Below, one piece after another: positions 35,999 through 43,910 of a stretch of 64,000 bases of DNA (position 1 is the first letter of the stretch; every line of letters starts with the position of its first letter). Where the stretch lies: positions 1-64,000 of the forward strand of contig CADCXA010000042.1 in NCBI GenBank assembly GCA_902806565.1. The letters are read 5' to 3'. The position numbers and the translations under genes were made by a program. The notes beneath the pieces were generated by a model. That model worked only from the letters and a program-made list of their open reading frames with translations, ran no database searches and was not told the DNA's origin. This DNA comes from Hypoxylon rubiginosum (Eukaryota; Ascomycota; Sordariomycetes; Xylariales; Hypoxylaceae).

Positions 35999-37437
35999 CG
36001 AGTCGATAGCTAGGCCCGTAGAAGACCGCCTCCTCTGAGTCGTCGATTCAGCTCGTTTGCTGTCGTCGTCGCCGGCCGCGAACGGCTCGCCCTCGGTGCT
36101 TAGTGGAGACACGGGAAATACGGGGTCGAGGTTATCGGGCCCCGGCATCGAAAGCGGCCGCGCCGCGTACGTCATTATGGCGGGGTGCTCGGCGTCCGGG
36201 GGCGGGGGGAGCCGCTGCTTGACGTCGGGGATGAAGTCGGTGTTGTTGTTGTTACTGTGGGCCGGGGACCTGTCGGCCCGGCCGGCTGAGGAGGCTCCGG
36301 CCATTAACATGTGGAGCGATGTGAGAGGAGAGCGAAGAGAGCCAGGCGGTTCTTGTTCTTGACTTCTAGACTCTGGCGGTGAGTCGGGGTCGAATTTGTT
36401 TTGCGATTCTTGATGCCGTTGGCGCTGGCGCTGGCGCATGAGGAGGTACGTGGATAGGGCTGAGAGTGTCGATGATACGATTGCTATCGATATGACTATA
36501 CCTCCGATCTGCCCTGGTGTGAGGCTCGAGCCTTGAGTTGAGGCGTCGCTTACGCTAGCCTGTGGTGAGTTGTTAGTTACAGTCTTACACTAAACTCTCT
36601 TTCTTTCTTAAACGAATAGGGTCTTACTATAGCTGTGTTCGCCCCGGAGTTCGCAGCGTCTATGGCGCTCTGCGCGCTGCTGCTGGCACTCGCCTTGGCC
36701 TCCTCTATGGCCTTGCTAGCGCTCGCCTGGACGCTCGCGATTGCGGCATCTATCGTCGTGGCTGGTACTGAGGACGTAGTACTTCCGGTACTAGCTTCCG
36801 GCGTCGTAATAGTAGTGGTGGCAGCTTCAGTCGTGGTCGGGGCTTTGATACCTGCTGTCGCTGATGAAAACCCTTCGGCACGTCCAGCTTCTCGTGCGGT
36901 TTGAATGGCCGTAGATGCGGATGCCGAGAGCGCTTGAAGCGACGTTGCGAACTGGGATGTGACGGCGGCCGCTACACTGCTTGATACACTGCTCGATACA
37001 TTGGCCGATACGCTAGCTGCTACGATACTTGATATGCGATTTGATTCGGCAGCCGGATCTAGAACGCTTGTTGGAGGAGGCGGTGGTGGTGTCTTTTCAT
37101 CTTCATCGTCAATATCGTCGTCGTCGTCGTTCTCATCCGGATCGATTTCAGCCTGCTGGCGGTTTTGGAGGCGGAAGTCCTTTGGCGAGACCGTAGTCGG
37201 AAGAGTAGGGCCCGGCGTAGTCAAGTGAGGCCGAACTAGTGTATATCGAAGCTGTTTTCTCTGGCCATTTTCGTTGCTCTCTATCACAGCCCATTCAGAG
37301 TCGACCAACTCTCTTCCTACGTCCTTTTCATAAACAGTATTGAGGACATGCCTATCCAGTGCTGTACCGCCAAGCCCAGCTCCTCCTGCTAACCAAGATG
37401 ACCACAGCAATAAGAGCAAAGCTCTAGGTTTAGTCAT
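35579..37437 (-). CDS. Type I single-pass membrane protein, mucin-like ectodomain
   Basis: Two exons, 37437-36628 and 36559-35579, 1791 nt (596 residues). A signal peptide (MTKPRALLLLLWSSWLAGGAG) opens an ectodomain with an acidic Asp run (ENDDDDDIDDEDE), then long Ser/Ala/Thr-rich stretches likely to be O-glycosylated. The second exon begins ASVSDAS and supplies one transmembrane helix (GGIVISIAIVSSTLSAL) with a basic RQRQRQRH stop-transfer. The cytoplasmic tail of about 290 residues is disordered, with Ala-Gly repeats. The layout resembles fungal cell-surface sensors such as Mid2/Wsc types, but no Cys-rich WSC domain is present and no sequence family is recognised. The intron 36560-36627 has a GTAAGA donor and a CACAG acceptor and keeps phase. 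Confidence 0.75.
35949..35999 (-). repeat. GCTCCT hexanucleotide repeat encoding Ala-Gly
   Basis: About eight tandem CTCCTG/GCTCCT units lie in frame in the cytoplasmic tail and encode alternating Gly and Ala on the minus strand. Confidence 0.85.
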
Positions 37438-37942
37438 CGTAACGTGTTGTCATGTGGGCATGGCCAATCCGGCTAAGATCGAACAATCGTTGGGAGACAA
37501 GAGGAATGAATGATTTACACTACCTAGTATCACGCAGAATGCCTCCAGTATTACAGGTCTAGCTGGTCGTTTTCATATAGTATACAGCGAGAAGAATGCT
37601 GAATGCCGGTCCTTCTAGAGTATTACTGTCTGCGCGCACAAACTGCCTTACCGAACCGCTTGGGACTGGTAGTTCCAAAGCCTACGGAAACATCTCCCTC
37701 ATGTCTTCATATTGATGGGTTAGGTTACAAGGTAGAGTAAGTAGCTCAATTATACGACATACTGATTCGCTGGGCTCGTGTTTTCAAACAAACTGGAAAC
37801 AAGTATGCCATCCCGTTTGGGACATAGAGAACGATGGTGGAGGGTCCTCTCTATAGGGTGGACCAAGGGATGTCACGTAAGGATATATCCATGGGGATTG
37901 GGCAAGATCCTAGTCCCAGTCTAGCGCCTGAGACAGTACATG
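37438..37942. other. Intergenic, upstream of the membrane-protein gene
   Basis: About 500 bp between the membrane-protein start and the minisatellite. No gene or clear motif. Confidence 0.4.
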
Positions 37943-38197
37943 TCGCACGTTGTCAACTCGCACGTTGTTAACTCACACACTGTTAACTCACACGTTGTTA
38001 ACTCGCACGTTGTTAACTCGCACGTTGCTAACTCGCACACTGTTAACTCGCACGTTGCTAACTCGCACACTGTTAACTCGCACGTTGCTAACTCGCACAC
38101 TGTTAACTCGCACGTTGCTAACTCGCACGTTGCTAACTCACACACTGTTAAATCGCACATTGTTAACTCGCACGTTAGTGACTCACACACTAGTGAC
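37943..38197. repeat. 15-bp minisatellite, 17 units
   Basis: Seventeen end-to-end units of 15 bp with consensus TCGCACGTTGTTAAC and close variants (ACTGTTAAC, GTTGCTAAC). Units 6-12 alternate between the GTTGCTAAC and ACTGTTAAC forms, giving a 30-bp higher-order repeat. Most of the units with the TGTTAAC ending contain GTTAAC. Because 15 is divisible by three and the unit lacks stops in several frames, long repetitive frames appear on both strands (minus-strand CELTV/CELAT peptides from ATG 38205); there is no independent sign that they are translated. Confidence 0.95.
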
Positions 38198-38616
38198 CTC
38201 AGCAAGGTCCAGGTTTTGATCTTCCGCGCATCCCCCAGATAACCTGCGTAGAATGTTTATAATTAATTACATACAACTAGGAGATTCTAGAACTTTTGGT
38301 TGGGTTCATTGTGTAGAATATGGTTATACGACTTCAGCTCATCAACAATCAGCTATTGTGCGGCCACAATGAAAAGGGGGTGTGAGCCAATCCTAAAAGA
38401 TTATGACATGAAACATGAATGGTGCACCTACTTCTCCCCTAGCAGGGCTATTGATTTGCCCCTAGCTGCCTCTACATCCTCTGTCCCAGGTAAGTTTCCA
38501 GTTATCACGGCTCCGGGCTCCGGGCTCCGGGCTCCGGGCTCTGCTCCGGGTCGCTCCGCCCCCCGATCTACACTACAACACCCGGCTGGCCTGAAACCTT
38601 CCAGTCGACAACTAAA

Positions 38617-38688
38617 TTGCCTAAGCGATGGGCAACTAGATGTCCTAAGCGGTGCGCAACCAAATGTCCTAAGCGATCGCCAACTCAG
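38617..38688 (+). repeat. 24-bp tandem repeat, 3 units
   Basis: Three adjacent 24-bp units share the core CCTAAGCG followed by GCAAC-like sequence; units differ at several sites. The unit is eight codons. Confidence 0.75.
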
Positions 38689-38853
38689 TGGTATAATCAT
38701 GCAGGCTCGGCAACAACATCCTGCGCCCAATGAGGCTTCAGGATCAGTATAAAACCCTTTTCAGGTCCCTAGGCAACTCTGCTAAAGATCAGAATCAGTA
38801 AATAAACCCCAAGTCGCTCTGTACCCACGCTGATTAGAGATGCAAATTTTTTC

Positions 38854-38862
38854 TATTTAAGG
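38854..38862 (+). promoter_or_regulatory. TATA-like element
   Basis: CTATTTAAG followed within 20-30 bp by a CT-rich stretch, upstream of the spliced candidate gene starting at 39268. Position fits a core promoter, but transcription is not shown. Confidence 0.4.
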
Positions 38863-39267
38863 CCAGCCCCAAACCACACTTCTCTCCCTCTTCCCTCTTC
38901 CTCCCAACATCTTTTCCACACAACACACAACACACAACACACAACACTCGACACTCATCATCACATCTTTACATCTTTACATCTTTACACCTTTACACCT
39001 TTACACCTTTACACCTTTACACCACCACACCTTCAACTCTACACACTATATACTCCTACACTTACTACTACTACACTTACCACTACTACACTTACCACTA
39101 CTACACTTTCAACTTCATCAAGTTGTTATTGTTATTAGTTCTACACACTTTCCAAACTCTAACCTCGCCAAGGAGTATTACTCTGGTGTTAGGTGTGAGC
39201 CTTTTCTTCTTTTCTTCTTTTATTAGCTCCACATCTCCAATCTCATATACAGTCATTAGACTAGACC

Positions 39268-41149
39268 ATGTTCCGCGAGCATGGTCCTCGTACCATGTTG
39301 CTCGGAATGGCCCAAGAGGTAAGTGCCTAGTTATCTATATCTCGTCGCTATATCTCCATCACAGCATACTCATTTGACAACCAAAGCAAGTAAGAAAACT
39401 ACTATTTCTTCAACATGGTGTCGGGGTGGGGACCCGAACTCCTCGATCACGTCGAGTAGAGGACCAGATTGGCAAGACAATCTTCTACGTCACGGTTTCA
39501 AGTAAGTACTTCTCCAACACCCTTATTCAGCATGATCTATCAGACTAGAATCTAAAGCATGGTCCAGAAAAAAACAACAACACAACATTGCCATCACCAC
39601 CATGACATCGTGCACGTCAGCCAACAACACGATTGACGTGCACGATGTCTGCTGGTTGACGGGCATGCCTGGCTGGCACTACCTACCACCGCAGCGAACT
39701 CGACGCACACATAAGGACATTTCTCCATTGCTACAACCCACGCCTACTGGTTAGTCTTCACACAATATGTTCCTTTTTATTTGCTTGAAGAGTGATTCCT
39801 AACCTCAAGGTATTTTAGTAACACTAGGCTGGGGGGCTGGGAAATGGGTCACTCCAGGCTCTACCATGTCTTCCTCCTCTCGGAAGACTCCGGTAAGTAA
39901 GTCTTGGCTCCTTATACTGCATCGAACTTCGGTGAGCTAACGGATCTCACAAGAGCCTGACGCACAGTTAGGTTTCCCCAAACCTAGGGGGCGCCCTTAC
40001 TCGTCTATTCCTCAGTGGGCTGCCTGGCCTGGCCTGGCACGTGACTAACATCAATCCGGCACCCGCTGCCATCACACTCCCCTACTCCTACATCTGAGTG
40101 GCGGGTGCCGGTGCTCGTGGACCATCCGGTACACGAGCCCACGGCTGGCTCCTGCTCAAGGAAACAGGACCGGGGGGGCGGCCTCGGTTCTGCCCGACAT
40201 TAACGCCCTGGCCTAGTACGACCGCCACTACCCGGCACACAAGGCCGCGGGGTCACTTCCAGCAGCACCCAGGTCGAACACGGCCGTGGAGCCAGACACC
40301 GCGGAAGACAGGTAAGAAATCACTTATTCAGATTGCTTCTAACAAATGGCTAACGAGAATCTAGGACGCCGAGTACGCCGAAAACCGCCCGCCTGGCCTT
40401 CACCGCGCGAAGTCGACGCACACGAGCGTCTCACACAGCCAAAGTCGTCTCAAGATCCCGAACACAGCTCGTAACATCTTGTCCCTCGGCCACCTCATAG
40501 GCAGCATTTCTTCATCTGCAGCCCCTTGACATGAGGTGGTCGAGGCGATGGGACAGTTCACGGACGCCTGTGCTCTTCGTCGAGCATCAAGGCCTCGGCG
40601 TTGCGCGACCCACCGTAACTGTCTCACGAGCGAACTCGACGCACACAGGTTGGCGGCGTCGACGCCGCACCGTTTACGAGATCGATCGTCCGCAGGGCGA
40701 TGACGAAGTCCCACAGTCGCATCCGATTCCACTGTCTCGCGCCATCACCGGCTTCCCTTCCCAAACTTTGCAGGGGGGGGGCGGCCTGCGACCAGACTTT
40801 CACAGCTGGCGCAGAGCCTGCCTGTACCCTCGAGCACGAGGGTATACCCCCTCGACATTCGGACGGGGGGCCGGTCCTCCTACACCTCCTACACACCTTC
40901 CTCAAGAAGGCCGCCCCATGGTTGTAATACCTGGTAAGTCTGACTGATGCCACAGTATCACAAGATAGAGTCTAACGAATATTAGGGGCTGGGAACCGGC
41001 CAATCCCAGTGAAAATGCCGCATTATTACTGGGTGCGGTCTGGACTACTTCCAGATCACCGACGTTTGGTGCGGTCTGGACTACTTCCAGATCGCCGACG
41101 TTTGGTGGGAGAAAATCACAAGAAGTACAACAGGCCATGGTCCGCCTAG
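39268..41149 (+). CDS. Unrecognised nine-exon candidate gene, Arg/Pro-rich product
   Basis: Nine exons join without a stop: 39268-39318, 39387-39501, 39558-39750, 39819-39892, 39954-40040, 40099-40311, 40365-40470, 40536-40933 and 40986-41149; 1401 nt, 466 residues. Several introns are textbook (GTAAGT donors at 39319, 39502, 39893 and 40934; CTAAC branch sites before the acceptors at 39818, 40364 and 40985). Those at 40041-40098 and 40471-40535 are weak; without the first the product ends at 40048. The N-terminus reads MFREHGPRTMLLGMAQE. The first half is mixed in composition (VCWLTGMPGWHYLPPQ, GGWEMGHSRLYHVFLL), the second Arg/Pro/Gly-rich and basic. No domain, signal peptide or membrane helix is recognised. 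A 36-bp in-frame duplication lies in the last exon, and the stop codon sits inside a perfect hairpin. It may be an orphan gene, a transposon-derived relic or a spliced non-coding RNA. Confidence 0.4.
39605..39648. repeat. Perfect 15-bp inverted repeat
   Basis: Left arm 39605-39619 (ACATCGTGCACGTCA) and right arm 39634-39648 are exact reverse complements around a 14-nt loop. It lies inside exon 3 of the candidate gene. Confidence 0.9.
41032..41103 (+). repeat. 36-bp tandem duplication, 2 units
   Basis: Units 41032-41067 and 41068-41103 differ at a single base (ATCACC versus ATCGCC). The unit is 12 codons, so the duplication preserves the reading frame of the candidate gene (VRSGLLPDHRRL then VRSGLLPDRRRL). 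Confidence 0.95.
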
Positions 41150-41188
41150 AAAAGGTTGACCTCAAGACCTTTTCTAGGCGGACCATGG
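41135..41188. repeat. Perfect 22-bp inverted repeat (hairpin)
   Basis: Left arm 41135-41156, starting CCATGGTCCGCCTAGAAAAG, and right arm 41167-41188 are exact reverse complements with a 10-nt loop. The stop codon of the candidate gene (TAG 41147-41149) lies in the left arm. Transcribed, it would form a very stable stem; it could be a 3'-end structure or a foldback insertion. Confidence 0.9.
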
Positions 41189-42916
41189 ACCTAGTCAGGA
41201 CCTGGTCTGCTCCGAAAGGGGCCAGGTCCGCCTGGGAAAGGTGGACATGCCTGGAGAAGAGGTCCTGGTCTGCTCAGAAAGGAGCGAGGCCCTCCTCTAA
41301 CGATAAACCTCACATTACACAACCATCCTCACTCCCTTTATCATCCAACGAAACAACCTAAACAACCCATCCTTTCTTCGACCAACCTCGCGCTCTTTTC
41401 CAAGGTAAGTCACCATTGCCATAGCTCTCAACTACCCGCCTCTCCCCCTTTTCTCTACAACCTAGTAGACCTATCTCATACTGATATCCCTTTCTATTTA
41501 GATGCGCCCCAAGAGGGCAAGCAGCGACATTATGCCTCTCTCACCCGCCTCGCCTGGAGCCCGCCGCCGGCCCGAATATATACGGCACGTGGGGACCGCT
41601 GCGGGTCCCAATATGTACGGCACATGGGGACCGCGGCGGGACCGAACATGTACATGGGGACCGCGGCGGGCTCCCGCGACAAGTCACCAGTCGCAAGTCG
41701 GCCAAGTCGAAGAAACGTCGTCAACATGACCAGCCGGCGTGCGGCCAGAGACAGCTGCGATAACTCACGCGCCTCCGTCGAAGACCAGCCTAGCGCCCAG
41801 CGCACCTTGGCTCCTTCGTGCCTTTGGCGGGTCGCTGTTCGACACGCCTTGAGGTGCTAGGTGGCTCCAATTTATCCCATCTCAACCTGTTGAGCAACTC
41901 TTTCGTCGTCACCAATCTTGGCCCCCTGCTCTCGCTGCTTCGGCAGCAAAAGGGGCTGGTCCTCCGGTGCAGCCGGCTCATTGGCTGCTTCGGGGCGGCC
42001 AGCCTTTCCAGGTGGAGAGCGGCTGCTGCCTGTGCGTGAGCGGGCAACCCTACTAAACTTTTTGTATGGTAGGGGAGCCGATACCCACCGCCTTCTTCAG
42101 GGGGGTTGGGGAGCTAACCTCACACTTCTCAGTGACCGGTTTGGTATCCCCAAACTAGACTCCACAGCGCTCCAAAGCCTGTGATGGGGGCGTCTGGCCT
42201 CGGGCTCGCCCAGGCTGGACGTGGGCAGGTCATAGCCCAGGCTATGCACGTCGGTGGTGCGGCCTTCCCCTTCGCAGGTGCTCAAGGTAGTACTCGCCCC
42301 CTCATCTCGACTTCGACACCGACTCCGAAGATACGGAGACGATCTCACTCAGCCGACGCACGAAGCGGGAGGCTGCTCAACTTCTGCTCTACTAGCCGGG
42401 GCTCCTCTGGGGTCTCCAGCCCGTTCCTCTCCGGAGGCAGCTGGATGGGATATGGGCAACTTACTGTCCCTCCTCCTGGGTCCCTTCTTCCTTGACCCAA
42501 CTCTTTGGGGTCGGAAGAGTGGCCGACGGGCCGCCTTCTACCAACAAGGAGGTCCCCAGAAGCCTGTGCCGCCGAAGATGCGACAGGCTGTCCTCGCTCC
42601 GGCGGGTCGTAGAGCCCCTCGACCTATGCCGCCTCGCCCCTGCTCAACGCACGGCAAGACACCAACGCCACTTCTTTACGCTCCTGCGCCGGCCCGTTTC
42701 CGGCCCCAAGCGAAGGGGTCGGTCCGGTTGTTCGGCCCGGTGCAGGAGGGGGCGGGGCGGGGGCAAGAGGCTCTACCTAGACTATGAGTGGCCGTGGGAG
42801 GCCCACGATCCTCACCTCCGTCTCGTCCCGTCTCTGCCGCGCATCACGGCAGGAGACCTACTACACATGGGACTCACATCCTCCGCCGGTCTCTTTCTAC
42901 TCCCCGATGAGGGGTT
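41150..42916. other. G+C-rich repeat-bearing interval with gene-like fragments
   Basis: Downstream of the hairpin, a promoter-like CA/CT-rich stretch (about 41305-41400) precedes a good intron (41405-41501, GTAAGT to TTTAG). This delivers ATG 41502 and a 75-codon frame starting MRPKRASSDIMPLSPASPG. That frame contains the 35-bp tandem repeat and stops at 41729. Farther on, overlapping open frames in two phases (42254-42787 and 42492-42998) have no recognised domain, and high G+C alone can keep frames open. I cannot build one consistent gene here. Confidence 0.35.
41584..41677 (+). repeat. 35-bp tandem repeat, about 2.6 units
   Basis: Units at 41584-41618 and 41619-41653, plus a partial third, share the core TGGGGACCG followed by GCGG and an ATGTAC end. 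Unit length is not divisible by three, so it shifts frame between copies. Confidence 0.8.
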
Positions 42917-43910
42917 GTGCCGGCCGGCAGGGGACGTGACGGGATCGTGGTGCCTCCCTTGGGTGTCCCACCGTCGCATCCGACTAACTACGCACTGAGC
43001 ATTCCGCGGAGAGCAGAATGGTCTTACTGCTGGAGAAAAAGGCTGAGACGTCGTCCCACACATGTATCCGCCATATCACACTGGGTGGTGTTGCTGCAAG
43101 AGAAGAAAGCTGGGATGATGTCCCGCAGTCGCATCCGACGAAGACATACCGCGTACTCCCTGGCTGCGGAGACTCTCTCTTTCCTCTTTATGGAGGAGTC
43201 TCTATCCTTCCTGTTCATGGAGGAGTCTCTATCCTTCTTATTCATGAAGGAGACTTCGCTTCCTCGTTCGTGAGGACCCCTGCGGGTGCGGGAGGCCCCA
43301 CGGGCATCGCTGTCGCATTCGCAACATGCACAGCACGACAGGACTACCTCATCGTATAGGCGGCCGGCCCCCGACATTGGTACGTACAGCGGGGGCCGCG
43401 CCGGGGCCGCGCCAGACTCCCACCCGTGGGGAGCCTTTGGCTCAAACCACTGCCAAAGAGACGAAATTCAGCAGATGGACGGTCTGTGCGCTGTTGGGCT
43501 TCTCCTCGAGCTTCTCGGTCTGCAGAGAAAGAGCGCACCAAGGAACTGGAGGAGAAGCTCAACAGCGCGCAGGCTGCTATCCAAGAGCTGGGGCTGACGA
43601 TCGCCAATGCCCGTCTGAACGGCGGCGGCGGGAGCACCAGTCCTTAATAACTAGGAGGGTCTCAACAGCCAAATCGAGCAGCGCAACCTCCTAGGGTTTC
43701 TCCGAACTACACTCTTTTTTCCTAAGGGGCGCAGGCCTGGGCAGCGGCCAAGCGCGATGCCTTATTCGCCAAGTCAGATCACGTATTGTGGGAACCGGAG
43801 GACGGAACCTCGTACGTCGTTCCCTTTTGGAGATGATTATTTTGGATAGAGACACTTTTGGATAGAGATAATTCAACACTTTTGGATATCCGCCATCTTG
43901 GAAGACTTGT
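42917..43910. other. Gene-like fragments with in-frame 27-bp repeat and coiled-coil piece
   Basis: An open frame at 42917-43273 carries three 27-bp repeats that encode near-identical 9-residue units with the core SLSFLFM. Another frame at 43426-43647 ends with a helical, charged segment (KERTKELEEKLNSAQAAIQE) followed by Gly-rich residues, coiled-coil-like, with stop TAA. No start, intron chain or domain ties them together. The pieces could be exons of a decayed gene or a Gag-like relic. Confidence 0.3.
43169..43249 (+). repeat. 27-bp tandem repeat, 3 units
   Basis: Units 43169-43195, 43196-43222 and 43223-43249; the last two are closest (GAGTCTCTATCCTTC start). Nine codons per unit, in frame with the open frame at 42917-43273. 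Confidence 0.9.

Larger units (their letters stand above)
38198..39267. other. Repeat-rich promoter and leader of the 39-41 kb candidate gene
   Basis: Contains a CTCCGGG tandem run near 38511-38550, a 24-bp repeat at 38617-38688, and a TATA-like CTATTTAAG at 38854-38862 followed by a pyrimidine-rich tract. From about 38920 to 39115 simple repeats follow: ACACAACAC, CATCTTTACA/CACCTTTACA and CACTTACCACTACTA. This order (TATA-like site, CT-rich start region, CA-rich leader) is typical of a strongly expressed fungal promoter. Confidence 0.45.

Noticed and set aside
37921..38205. Pentapeptide-repeat protein or CRISPR-like array at the minisatellite
   Set aside because: Units are adjacent 15-bp repeats with no spacers, and the Cys-Glu-Leu pattern follows from the DNA repeat; nothing indicates translation.
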